DNA from: Colimorpha sp045597845
GTDB taxonomy: Bacteria; Bacteroidota; Bacteroidia; Bacteroidales; P3
Assembly: GCA_045597845.1 (NCBI GenBank)
Contig: JAZLKZ010000111.1
Span: 1-46,805, forward strand
Direction of reading: 5' to 3'
DNA: 46,805 bases
Shown here: piece after piece, positions 32,264 to 40,655 of the stretch
Position numbering within the stretch: position 1 is the stretch's first letter
Layout of the letters: every line of letters starts with the position of its first letter
Notes under the pieces: model-generated
Databases searched by the model: none
What the model was told of the DNA's origin: nothing
Seen by the model: only the letters and a program-made list of their open reading frames with translations
Position numbers and translations under genes: made by a program

Positions 32264-33502
32264 TTAAAACTCATCCACAACGGTATCTACTCGATAGAGT
32301 TTGTCGCCTCGGCGGAGCGGTTGCGAAGTCTTGAAACTGAAAGCGTCACCTTGACGGGCTTCGGGAACGGGATTGAGATTGACACGGATTTCCTGAATGG
32401 TGTCGGTATATACACCCGTGGTCTGCCCCGTTACCATAATTCTGTCGCCCACCTTGAGTGTCTCGGCGGTCTGGAGGCGCACTTCGGCTACGTTGATTCG
32501 ATAGAAATAGTTTGAGACTACACCGAGATAGACCTTGTTTTCGGTGGCTTGCGAGCCATAGCGTTCGGTCCATTCGCCCATCTTGCGCCCCAGATAGTAA
32601 CCGTCCCAGAAACCTCGGTTATAGACGGTGCGTAGCCGCTCGGTCCAACCGGCGATAGCCTCTTGGGTGTAGGTTCCGTTCTCGATGGCGGCACAAGCCT
32701 CTTTGTAACATTCAGTTACCGTCTTGACATAATCGGCGCTACGGCCACGCCCCTCTATCTTGAGTACCTTGACACCCGCCTTGACAATCTTGTCGAGGAA
32801 GGAAATGGTGCAAAGGTCCTTGGGCGACATGATGTATTTGTTATCCACAACCAGCTCGATGTCAGACTCGAGATCCTTGACGAGATATTCCCGGCGACAG
32901 AGCTGCAGACATGCGCCTCGGTTGGCGGAGTAGTTATAGTTGTCGAGGCTGAGGTAGCACTTGCCACTCACCGACATGCAAAGCGCTCCGTGGGCGAAGA
33001 TTTCAACCTGAACAAGCTCTCCTTTTGGTCCGCGGATGTCGTGCTCACGGATGTAGTCGGTAATTTCCGCCACCTGACGCAAGGGAAGTTCGCGCGCCGT
33101 GACCATTACGTCGGCAAACTGAGCGTAGTAACGTACCGCTTCGACGTTGGAAATGTTGCACTGTGTGGAGATATGAATCTCCATGCCGATAGAATTGGCG
33201 TAGGAGATAACTGCCATATCAGAAGCGATGATGGCCGAGATGCCCGCAGCCTTGGCGACTTGCACCAGTTGATGCATTTCTTCAATCTCTTGGTTGTAAA
33301 TAATCGTATTGACCGTGAGATAGGTACGCACGCCATGTTCGTGGGCGATGGAGGCAATCTTTGCGAGGTCGTCGAGATTGAAATTATTGGCAGAACGAGA
33401 GCGCATATTGAGACTGCCAACCCCGAAATAGACGGAGTCGGCACCTGCCTGAATGGCAGCCATGAGGCTCTCGTAAGAGCCAACGGGGGACATTATTTCC
33501 AT
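32264..33502 (-). CDS. Peptidase U32 family protein (TrhP/YegQ-like)
   Basis: A 412-residue protein of the U32 family, whose bacterial members mostly act in RNA hydroxylation, such as prephenate-dependent ho5U34 formation on tRNA. I chose the ATG at 33502 (MEIMSPVGSYESLMAAIQAGADSVYFG), the usual family N-terminus. The longer frame from 33625 would overlap the esterase gene and adds an unrelated stretch. The PROSITE-like signature is present: EIFAHGALCMSVSGKC, followed by NRGACLQLCRREY and MSPKDLCTI, giving four candidate cysteines for an Fe-S site. The C-terminal beta domain has GVVSNYF, LKVGDRIMVTG and RGDKLYRV. The exact RNA target is unknown. Confidence 0.9.
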   Translation of the reverse strand: MEIMSPVGSYESLMAAIQAGADSVYFGVGSLNMRSRSANNFNLDDLAKIASIAHEHGVRTYLTVNTIIYNQEIEEMHQLVQVAKAAGISAIIASDMAVISYANSIGMEIHISTQCNISNVEAVRYYAQFADVMVTARELPLRQVAEITDYIREHDIRGPKGELVQVEIFAHGALCMSVSGKCYLSLDNYNYSANRGACLQLCRREYLVKDLESDIELVVDNKYIMSPKDLCTISFLDKIVKAGVKVLKIEGRGRSADYVKTVTECYKEACAAIENGTYTQEAIAGWTERLRTVYNRGFWDGYYLGRKMGEWTERYGSQATENKVYLGVVSNYFYRINVAEVRLQTAETLKVGDRIMVTGQTTGVYTDTIQEIRVNLNPVPEARQGDAFSFKTSQPLRRGDKLYRVDTVVDEF

Positions 33503-33509
33503 ATTATCT

Positions 33510-33530
33510 GTGAATTGTGAAATGTGAATT
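33510..33530 (-). repeat. Heptamer leader repeat upstream of the U32 gene
   Basis: On the + strand: GTGAATT, GTGAAAT, GTGAATT. On the coding strand: AATTCAC, ATTTCAC, AATTCAC, ending seven bases before the ATG at 33502. Confidence 0.7.
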
Positions 33531-33545
33531 GATTTAATGGACGAG

Positions 33546-34499
33546 TTACAGCTCGAACAAACCTTTTCTTGCCCACTCTGGAGTTTGTAGTTCAGCGTTT
33601 TGATAGTCGTATGTGTATTGTCCAACCGATTGTTTTCCCACCGCGTTCGCGAAGTCAGTCACGATTTCGGGGGTAAGCGGCATGAGCATGGAGACTTCGT
33701 GACAATGATCTTTCATGCGATAGAACCAATAGGGGTATTGGCTACGATTGAAAGTCTTGACAAGACGATTTGTGCCGGAGAAGCGATAGCGAAGCGCCAA
33801 ATATTGGTCATATACAACAATCTTATCTGCCGTTCCGTGGAAGAAAAGCGTTGGGGCGGGGGTGGACTTATATCGCACATCTCCTTCGGTAGAAAAAATG
33901 GCTCCAGCGTAGGAAATGACCCCGGCGGGACAAAAACCTCGGGGCAGTTCCGCTGTCCAAGGATGCTGATTGGCACGGCAATAGTCTGCCTGAAGCACGG
34001 TAATGGCTCCGGCACTCGACCCCATGAAGAAGATTTTGGTCTCATCGACATTCCATTCTGCGGCATGAGCCACTACGAAAGCAGTAGCCGAAGAGAAATC
34101 CTCAACAGCCACCTGAAAGACGCGACTTACGGTGGAGATTGCGTTGTGGATGTTAACGGTATCCATCTTGATTCCTTTTGCACCTAAACGATAGTCGATG
34201 CTTACCGCCAAGAAACCTTGCTGCGCCAAAAGCCTACAGGTCTCGGCGTCAAGTTCGTCGGCTCTCGTGCCTGTTCGAAAAGCGCCACCATGCACATAGA
34301 CCACGGCAGCCTTGTCGGCTCGTGGCAATGCAGGCCTATAAACATCAAGAAGCAAGGAATCTCCACCTTCGCGCACGGCATAGCAATACGTTTCGGTTTG
34401 AGCCGTGACACACGAAATGCCTAGCACGGCAAAGAGGAACAGCATCAATTGAGAAGGTGTTTTCAATGCAATACGAAAGAGTCTCATAATCAGTTTCAA
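33546..34499 (-). CDS. Exported alpha/beta-hydrolase (carboxylesterase/lipase-like)
   Basis: A 317-residue alpha/beta-hydrolase of the hormone-sensitive-lipase-like type. An N-terminal hydrophobic segment (about 14-33, ending VTAQ) suggests export. The oxyanion-hole motif HGGAF is at 70-74 and the nucleophile Ser162 lies in GSSAG. The acid is probably Asp225 in HGTADKIV, and the catalytic His is His265 or His267 in KDHCHEV. The substrate is unknown; removal of acyl or acetyl esters from a surface glycan would fit its place at the tail of the glycan cluster. It lies 10 bases after the barrel-like lipoprotein gene. Confidence 0.85.
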   Translation of the reverse strand: MKLIMRLFRIALKTPSQLMLFLFAVLGISCVTAQTETYCYAVREGGDSLLLDVYRPALPRADKAAVVYVHGGAFRTGTRADELDAETCRLLAQQGFLAVSIDYRLGAKGIKMDTVNIHNAISTVSRVFQVAVEDFSSATAFVVAHAAEWNVDETKIFFMGSSAGAITVLQADYCRANQHPWTAELPRGFCPAGVISYAGAIFSTEGDVRYKSTPAPTLFFHGTADKIVVYDQYLALRYRFSGTNRLVKTFNRSQYPYWFYRMKDHCHEVSMLMPLTPEIVTDFANAVGKQSVGQYTYDYQNAELQTPEWARKGLFEL

Positions 34500-34509
34500 T
34501 AGCTAAATA

Positions 34510-35202
34510 TTAAAAGTTCAAGTTACAGCTTACGCCAACACTAAAAGGTTCGTGATAGAAAAAAGTATCGTCCCAATCCGCAAGTTCGGTATAAGCCAGA
34601 TGTATGCCAAATTTCACCTGTGGACCTCCGAAACGAATCACAAATTGAGGTTCGAACAATAAGTTGTTTCCTTTGTAATATTCTGGTTCTCTTTCTTTTC
34701 CGGGCTCTAATCCTATAAATGTGCAAGTCATATCAGATGCGAGCGAACCCAGTTTGAGACCAAGTCCAATATCGATATGTCCATTTGCGAGATTGACATA
34801 CCCCATATTCAGTTGTCCGTAATAGAGTTGGTAATAGGCGTTATAGAGACGTTCATAGTTTGTTCCTTCACGGGTGAAATTTCTGCCTCCAATGCCCGCA
34901 CCGGCATATCCTTCAAGCACAAAATTTCCATAGGGTTTATAAAGACCCGCTGCACCTTGGAAGTAATAGCAACCTTCATCGTTGAAATCCATGTGCAATT
35001 GTCCCGAAAGGAAGTTTGTAAATCCATAACTACCAGTAATATTCGCACTCGGTACCATCGCAGGGAATGACATTGAAGCCCCGGCATCAACCCTCAGGTC
35101 TCCTTTTCCCTGTATCAAAGGAACATCAACGGCGTGGGGATTGTAAACAGCACAAGAAACCATCAACAATGAGCAGAAAATCAAAAAAGTGAGCTTTTTC
35201 AT
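34510..35202 (-). CDS. Predicted outer-membrane lipoprotein with beta-barrel-like pattern
   Basis: I do not recognise a named family. This is a 230-residue protein with a lipoprotein signal peptide (MKKLTFLIFCSLLMVSC, Cys17). It then has many short alternating strands rich in aromatic and Gly residues (GDLRVDAGASMSF, NFVLEGYAGAGIGGRNF, GQLNMGYVNLANGHIDIGLGLKLG, FEPQFVIRFGGPQVKFGIHLAY). The end, SVGVSCNLNF, has a C-terminal Phe. The pattern suggests a small 8- to 10-strand outer-membrane barrel, yet the N-terminus predicts a lipid anchor. It sits between the polysaccharide deacetylase and the esterase genes, so an envelope-glycan role is possible. Similar barrel-like lipoproteins occur across Bacteroidota. 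Confidence 0.75.
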   Translation of the reverse strand: MKKLTFLIFCSLLMVSCAVYNPHAVDVPLIQGKGDLRVDAGASMSFPAMVPSANITGSYGFTNFLSGQLHMDFNDEGCYYFQGAAGLYKPYGNFVLEGYAGAGIGGRNFTREGTNYERLYNAYYQLYYGQLNMGYVNLANGHIDIGLGLKLGSLASDMTCTFIGLEPGKEREPEYYKGNNLLFEPQFVIRFGGPQVKFGIHLAYTELADWDDTFFYHEPFSVGVSCNLNF

Positions 35203-35233
35203 AATTGTCAGGATTAAGTGTCAAATCATTTTA

Positions 35234-36127
35234 TTATTTTTCATTGAGGAATTCATTGTCCGCAACAATCCCATTTATGGCTGTGCTCATATCGAAACAT
35301 TGAAAATCATATAGATAGCGCAGCAGTTTTGTCTCGGCGGTTTTTAGTCCCACATAAGACTTAAATCGTCGAGCCAACGGCAGCCCCTGCAACATTGGCT
35401 GGCCTGCGTCGAGGTCGCGTGGATGGATATAGGAAAGCAGGTAGTCGGCCGATTGCTCGCTCCAACGCTTGATGAGTGAATAAGGCATCAAGCGGAAATA
35501 GCCGCCCCCGTTGAACACCAAATCCTTCCCCAGCACATGATGGCTGGAGATGGGAAATTCGACGATGTGGTTAGGATGGAGGTTCAGCAAGCTTGGTGTC
35601 TTCTGCAGTTCTCTAAAGTCCAAAAGCATGTAGCCGTTGCGTTGCAGATTGGAGATGCCTCCGGGAATGCCGCCATGGGATCCTTTGGCAGGGAAAATGG
35701 AGCTGTCGTAACGAATGCCATTTTCGTAAAGGATGTCGAATGCCCAAAGTTCACTTTCACGAATGGAAAATCCTGGAGCGCGGAAACACTCGACGGGCTT
35801 TCCCGTGATGTCTTCCAAAAGATGGAGCGACGAGACTACATCGTTGCGGAAATCCTCTCGCGACTGTTGCCAAACGAGCTGATGATTCATGGTATGGGAA
35901 CCAATCTGATAGCGTTCTGCAATACGGCGCACAAGGTCGGGATAGCGTTGTGCGATCCATCCTACAATGAAAAAAGTGGCAGAGGAATGAGTCTCGTCGA
36001 GGATGCGCAAGAGACGTTCTACATTGTCGTATATGCGCACCTCGTAGGAATCCCACTGCGACTCGGAGCACGTAGCGTCAAAATCCAAAAGATGGAACCA
36101 TTCTTCTATGTCGAAAGTGAGAATCAT
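35234..36127 (-). CDS. Polysaccharide deacetylase (NodB-like), XrtA/DUF3473-associated type
   Basis: A 297-residue carbohydrate esterase-4 family member, expected to remove N-acetyl groups from an amino sugar. The first motif is LTFDIEEWFH with catalytic or metal-binding Asp6. SATFFIVGWIAQRYPDLVRRI is the usual core strand. The zinc motif GSHTMNH contains His78 and His82, FRAPGFSI is at 115-122, and YDSSIFP follows. This arrangement, with no TFDDG, is that of deacetylases found in exopolysaccharide clusters. There is no signal peptide, so it may act on cytoplasmic lipid-linked intermediates. It follows the glycosyltransferase-ATP-grasp fusion by six bases. Confidence 0.88.
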   Translation of the reverse strand: MILTFDIEEWFHLLDFDATCSESQWDSYEVRIYDNVERLLRILDETHSSATFFIVGWIAQRYPDLVRRIAERYQIGSHTMNHQLVWQQSREDFRNDVVSSLHLLEDITGKPVECFRAPGFSIRESELWAFDILYENGIRYDSSIFPAKGSHGGIPGGISNLQRNGYMLLDFRELQKTPSLLNLHPNHIVEFPISSHHVLGKDLVFNGGGYFRLMPYSLIKRWSEQSADYLLSYIHPRDLDAGQPMLQGLPLARRFKSYVGLKTAETKLLRYLYDFQCFDMSTAINGIVADNEFLNEK

Positions 36128-36133
36128 ATACTG

Positions 36134-38047
36134 TTAGAATCCGTTTTTTTCTTTACGAAACTCTGGATTGAGTTGTTTTTTGATGCCGGAGAAGATAGAT
36201 GCCCACGCAGCGCGGAAATCACGGATGCCACCTTCTTGCCAAAATAGTTTTTTGCCGAAGAAGCAGAACCATGATGGTCTGGCACTAAAGCGTTGTGGCG
36301 ATTTGAGGAACCAAGCGAGATCCAATCCCAGGCAGCGCAACTGGATTCCTGTCTGATAACTGTTAAAAGGACGCAGTTTTCCGAGTGCCAGAGAGGCGAT
36401 GATGTCGCCAAAATCTACACCAGCGGCATAGGCCGCTCTCAGACTGGCTGGCACACGCGGATTGATCTCAATGATGCGATAGTCGCCATCGCCTTTCTCC
36501 AAGACATCGAGGTCGGCAAAGCCCTCCCAAAGCAAAGCGTCGAGCAGATTTTTACAACATGAGAGCAACGTCTCGTTTTCTACAGTCACGCAGCAGCTAC
36601 TGCTTCCACCTGAAATAGGATAGTAGCGCAGGATTTTGATGATGGTGTGTGCGGCAAAGGTACCATCCGCATAGCGGAAAAGCATCACATTGTAATAATA
36701 GTCATGGTCGTGGATGAACTCCTGCAAATGGCCGCCGCCGTAGGTATTGAGCCATTGCGGAACCAACTGCTTCAATTCCTCTAACGAAGATACCATCCCG
36801 ATGCCCCTTGCCCCATCGGAATGGGCTGGTTTGAGCAGGGCGGGGAAAGAGATGTCGGCAAAGTCATGACTGCCAAATTCTGAATCAATCTGCTTCGTTG
36901 CAGGGCACGGAATTTGATGTTGCAGGCAAAAGTCCATCAAAGAGGTCTTGTTGCTTGCTAATTTATATTTGTCAAGTTGTTCAACTGCGCAAATGGCTTC
37001 TGTACTGCCTTGGATCGATTCCTTATGCTCTGCCAGCCAATCGGAGAATATGTCTCGAGTAGGAATAACCACCCGATGATGATGCTCTTGCAGCAAGTTT
37101 ACCAACTGCATCTCGTCCAGTTGTCGTTCATTCTCGATGGGGAAACAATAACGTACATAGCGACTCCGTCGTACCACCTCGGTGTGTTGCGCCATCACAT
37201 CAACCTCATATCCATGCTCTTTGAGCTCTCTCGCCAACGAGAGCGCTTGCAAACCATCACCCAAAATCAAAATCCGTTCAGAAGCTTGGTTGGGCATGCG
37301 ACGCAGAATGAATCGGCGGCAGAAAATCTGCGTCAGATAGCCAACAAGATGTAAGGTGTGTTTGAGATACCAACAAAGTTCTTTCCAGAATGAGGTGTTG
37401 CGCAGACACTGCAAGCCGCCCAGTCCGATACGTTGCAAAAATCCTTGAGGGCGCTGGTATTCACCCAAGAAGATACGAAAAGCGGCACCCACGCCTATCA
37501 ATACAATATTGTCGTTTAGATATGGCAAAAGCTTTGTCGCTAGGAAATCCTGTTTGGGAGCGCGCAAAGAGGTCCATACAACAGTAGCTCCACTTTCATT
37601 GATGGTTTGTGCAATGGTCTCAAAGTCATATTCCTCCAATGGCTTGAAGGGAGGCGAATAGATGCCAGCAATGTTGCATTTCCTTTCAAGTTGGGAGGTC
37701 AATTTCGACAAAGTATCCTCGGTATCTCCCAAAAAGAAATGTTTGAGAATCGGGTCTGAGTCACAAAGCAAAGCGTCGAAGATATCGGGGCCGCAAGTGC
37801 GCTGCACCCCACGCAATCCCCACCATTTCCCGCACCACACCAAAGGCGTGCCATCAGGGGTGTTGAGTAGCGAGTGGTTCATCACTTCAAGGTAGTTCGG
37901 GTCGGAATTGGCAGCCACGACAGTGCGCATATTGGAGACGCAGATATAGCCTTTCCGACATAACTTGACAGACTGCTTGACAATATCGCAGACTGCCTCG
38001 ACCGACACGACATCTATGGGAACCTTGCCTATGAGAAAACGTTTCAT
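36134..38047 (-). CDS. Fusion protein: WecG/TagA/CpsF glycosyltransferase + ATP-grasp ligase
   Basis: A 637-residue two-domain protein. Residues about 1-235 are a WecG/TagA/CpsF (GT26) glycosyltransferase: LLNTPDGTPLVW with the conserved Asp65, RTCGPDIFDALL (83-94), WTSLRAPKQDF (158-168) and GVGAAFRIFLGEYQRP (185-200). Family members transfer ManNAcA or ManNAc to a lipid-PP-GlcNAc. Residues about 255-600 are an ATP-grasp domain: pre-ATP-grasp RILILGDGLQALSLARELKEHGY, nucleotide loop LLKPAHSDGARGIGMV, QEFIHDHDYYYNVM, and metal motif IIEINPRVPASLRAAY (526-541). ATP-grasp enzymes join a carboxylate to an amine or thiol. The single continuous frame excludes two separate genes. It overlaps the WecA-like gene by four bases. 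The combined role, glycosyl transfer followed by amide or other ligation on the glycan, is inferred. Confidence 0.88.
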   Translation of the reverse strand: MKRFLIGKVPIDVVSVEAVCDIVKQSVKLCRKGYICVSNMRTVVAANSDPNYLEVMNHSLLNTPDGTPLVWCGKWWGLRGVQRTCGPDIFDALLCDSDPILKHFFLGDTEDTLSKLTSQLERKCNIAGIYSPPFKPLEEYDFETIAQTINESGATVVWTSLRAPKQDFLATKLLPYLNDNIVLIGVGAAFRIFLGEYQRPQGFLQRIGLGGLQCLRNTSFWKELCWYLKHTLHLVGYLTQIFCRRFILRRMPNQASERILILGDGLQALSLARELKEHGYEVDVMAQHTEVVRRSRYVRYCFPIENERQLDEMQLVNLLQEHHHRVVIPTRDIFSDWLAEHKESIQGSTEAICAVEQLDKYKLASNKTSLMDFCLQHQIPCPATKQIDSEFGSHDFADISFPALLKPAHSDGARGIGMVSSLEELKQLVPQWLNTYGGGHLQEFIHDHDYYYNVMLFRYADGTFAAHTIIKILRYYPISGGSSSCCVTVENETLLSCCKNLLDALLWEGFADLDVLEKGDGDYRIIEINPRVPASLRAAYAAGVDFGDIIASLALGKLRPFNSYQTGIQLRCLGLDLAWFLKSPQRFSARPSWFCFFGKKLFWQEGGIRDFRAAWASIFSGIKKQLNPEFRKEKNGF

Positions 38048-39189
38048 GGTGCAACCTCCCCTTTTTCTGCAGTTTGCGTATTCTGAGTTTTTTGCTCTGC
38101 CTCTACCTTCTTGGCGATACGGTCTTTACGACCCAACATATAATAGAGTCCACAAATTATCGCCACTCCTGCCGCCGTCACCACATAGAGTTGCCAATCT
38201 TGGTTGAGATGTGATTTGTACATCACCCACCACATCCCCACTACGCCCACATTGAGCAAAATTTCCATCAAAGAGGTCTCCAAATGGTGAAATCCATAAT
38301 TGATAAAGGCATGGTGGAGGTGGGTTTTGTCGGCCACAAAAGGAGAATTTCCATGTGCCAATCGCGTGAGCATCACGCGCAAAGTGTCGCCAACAGGCAA
38401 GGCAAGTACCGCCAAAGTAAAAGGAACCATACCGAAATCGCTTCCCGCCGGATGCCACTGGGTGCAAAGAGAATCATGGTCGAGAATGGCGACAACAAAA
38501 TGCGCCAAGAGAAGTCCCATCATCATCGTTCCCCCGTCCCCAATGAACATTTTGGAGCGTTCGCCAAAGACATTGTGTGTGAAGAAGGGGATCAAGGCAC
38601 CGCAAGCAGCCATGGCAAGCACCGCCTGAACGTAGTCGTGCGAATAGAAGAGTTCGATGCCGTACAAGCCACAAGCCATGATGCAGATACCCGAGCTCAA
38701 ACCATCTACACCATCAATCAGATTGATAGCGTTGATGATACCCACCATAGTCAGCACCGTAAGCGGATAGGCAATCCAGGGCGAAAGCATATCAATACCC
38801 CACAATCCGTGTAGATCATTGATGGAATAGCCATTAATCAGGATAAGTGAAACGGAAACAACAACCTCCACTAATAACCGAAAAGAAGGAGTAAGGTTTT
38901 TGATATCATCCCAAGTACCCACTACCAACATCAACAGCATCGCTATTCCTGTGGAAACCAACACGCTGCAATCGTAAAAAACACAAGCGATACAAGTTGC
39001 AACTAAGGTTCCACCAAAAACTACTACGCCACCCAATACCGGGATAGGCACGCGCTGGAGTTTGCGGGCGTCGGGATTGTCGTAGATGTTGTGACGTTTG
39101 GCATAGTTGACCACGGGATAGTAAATGAGCCATGCCACCACTATCGCCAAAAGAAAAACCGCCAAAATCAGATATACAGGATTGTTCAT
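38044..39189 (-). CDS. WecA/MraY-family undecaprenyl-phosphate sugar-1-phosphate transferase
   Basis: A 381-residue polytopic inner-membrane enzyme with about eleven membrane segments. It would start glycan assembly by moving a HexNAc-1-phosphate from its UDP form to undecaprenyl phosphate. Key motifs are GTWDDIKNL (Asp94-Asp95), NAINLIDGVDGLSSG (153-167), FIGDGGTMMMGLLLA, and the late His-rich loop DKTHLHHAF. These match WecA-type rather than MraY-type enzymes. The donor is probably UDP-GlcNAc, which would suit the WecG-like domain encoded next. Its start overlaps the beta-helix gene stop and its stop overlaps the fusion gene start, each by four bases. Confidence 0.9.
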   Translation of the reverse strand: MNNPVYLILAVFLLAIVVAWLIYYPVVNYAKRHNIYDNPDARKLQRVPIPVLGGVVVFGGTLVATCIACVFYDCSVLVSTGIAMLLMLVVGTWDDIKNLTPSFRLLVEVVVSVSLILINGYSINDLHGLWGIDMLSPWIAYPLTVLTMVGIINAINLIDGVDGLSSGICIMACGLYGIELFYSHDYVQAVLAMAACGALIPFFTHNVFGERSKMFIGDGGTMMMGLLLAHFVVAILDHDSLCTQWHPAGSDFGMVPFTLAVLALPVGDTLRVMLTRLAHGNSPFVADKTHLHHAFINYGFHHLETSLMEILLNVGVVGMWWVMYKSHLNQDWQLYVVTAAGVAIICGLYYMLGRKDRIAKKVEAEQKTQNTQTAEKGEVAP

Positions 39190-40634
39190 TTCTCGAATCT
39201 TATTTTACCATCAACGGAATTTTGTGCTATAATATTGCCCACATTGGCTTTTTTTACATAACTTTCCGCCTCCTTCTCGATACCATGAACGCTGCGTGAA
39301 TCAATACAATAGCTATTGGGAATGTTGTTCACCACATTGCCCCAGACCATCACGTTGCAAGCTCCGTCGTCGAGATAGATGCCTCGGTTGTCGGCCATGC
39401 CAGTATAGTCGTGGACGTTGTTGTTGATAATGACTGAATTGTCGTTTTGAGTCCAAACATAAATCGCCCCCGCATCCATCAAGGTGTGACTTTTGTAGTT
39501 GGCGAAATAGGCGGAGTCGTAATAGATCTCATTGTCGGATACTACGCCGTTGCATGGATTGGGTTTGTAGGTTTTGTACCAAACGCCTACGCCGATGGCT
39601 CCGTATCCGAAGTTCTTTGCGATGTTGTGCGAAATACGATAGTCGGAGCCTCTGCAAATCACACAGAATGAATTCAGCATGCCTTTGCCGCATTCCGAGA
39701 AAAGGTTGTCCTCGATGCGTGTGGCAAAAGATGCGTTGTCGGAAACTATGCAGTCGCGGTAGCAGTTGTGGATGCTATTCCCGCTAAAGGAGAGGTTTGG
39801 AGTCGCTTCGCAAAGTATCAGTCTGCTGCGAATGCCTTCAAAATGGCAACCGTGAATATTGAAAGAATGGCTCTCAAGGTTGTTTGCGTTTATCAGTGCC
39901 TTGCCTCCGTCGCAGTTGCCTGCGAAAGTGATTCCCGCCACTTCTATAGAATCAAAATGGCAATTTTTGATGTCAAAAAAAATCGTGTAAGCGCATCGGC
40001 GAACCTCGCCTATTGGTACAAATTGGAGTTGGAAACGAGGAAGTTGTCCGCCATAAACAAAGTCGTAGTTGACGTTGCATTGTTTTTTCTTGTTGACTAT
40101 CGAGAGGTTTTCTGCAGTGAAATATACATAGTCGTCTTCTATTTTTTCGATTTTATAGGTGGAAGAATAATACCATTGTGTGATTCGTAGCCGAGAGTAG
40201 GACCGATCGGTATATTGAACTCCCTTTGGCAAGTGCAGTCGACACTTTTTCCCCGTAGTGTCAATTACCTCAATTAATTGGTCAGTCTGTGTCAATGTCG
40301 TCCAATCTTCTACATTCTCGCCGTGCGAAATATATCCAGGCTGTGCGAAATCGCCATCTTGCTCCGCCGCTGAAATGACAGTCTTTCGTCCAATAAAATG
40401 CAACGAAACATCGGAATAGCGTAATTCCTGTAATGAGATGTTTCGTTCGTCAAAAAAGAACGTATCGTCGCTAAACTGCACGGTTATATCTTTGGTTCCG
40501 GTGCGTAACACATTGATCAACAGCGTGCCTAACTTTTGGAAATCGAGCTGGGACTCAACGCTGATGGTCGTTTGCGCCTGACCACTGCTAACGAGCAGCA
40601 GCAAGAATGCGACAATATATTTTTTCGGGTTCAT
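39186..40634 (-). CDS. Exported right-handed parallel beta-helix protein
   Basis: A 482-residue exported protein with a signal peptide (MNPKKYIVAFLLLLVSSGQAQ). The central part has pectate-lyase-like beta-helix rungs with Asn-rich turns: ITFAGNCDGGKALINANNLESH, NLSFSGNSIHNCYRDCIVSDNA, TRIEDNLFSECGKGMLN, RISHNIAKNFGYGAIGVGVW, VVSDNEIYYDSAYFANY, VIINNNVHDYTGMADNRGIYL. Such proteins bind, cleave or epimerise polysaccharides. No catalytic signature is clear, so lyase, epimerase or scaffold roles remain open. It is embedded in the glycan gene run, overlapping the WecA-like gene by four bases, which suggests it acts on the same polymer. Confidence 0.85.
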   Translation of the reverse strand: MNPKKYIVAFLLLLVSSGQAQTTISVESQLDFQKLGTLLINVLRTGTKDITVQFSDDTFFFDERNISLQELRYSDVSLHFIGRKTVISAAEQDGDFAQPGYISHGENVEDWTTLTQTDQLIEVIDTTGKKCRLHLPKGVQYTDRSYSRLRITQWYYSSTYKIEKIEDDYVYFTAENLSIVNKKKQCNVNYDFVYGGQLPRFQLQFVPIGEVRRCAYTIFFDIKNCHFDSIEVAGITFAGNCDGGKALINANNLESHSFNIHGCHFEGIRSRLILCEATPNLSFSGNSIHNCYRDCIVSDNASFATRIEDNLFSECGKGMLNSFCVICRGSDYRISHNIAKNFGYGAIGVGVWYKTYKPNPCNGVVSDNEIYYDSAYFANYKSHTLMDAGAIYVWTQNDNSVIINNNVHDYTGMADNRGIYLDDGACNVMVWGNVVNNIPNSYCIDSRSVHGIEKEAESYVKKANVGNIIAQNSVDGKIRFEK

Positions 40635-40655
40635 TTCTATTAAGTATCAGATTGT

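Noticed and set aside
32663..33520. Open frame of 285 codons opposite the U32 gene
   Set aside because: It is an antisense shadow of a conserved protein with no motifs of its own.
33503..33625. Longer start for the U32 family protein
   Set aside because: It would overlap the esterase gene by 80 bases and add 41 unrelated residues; the ATG at 33502 gives the normal family N-terminus.
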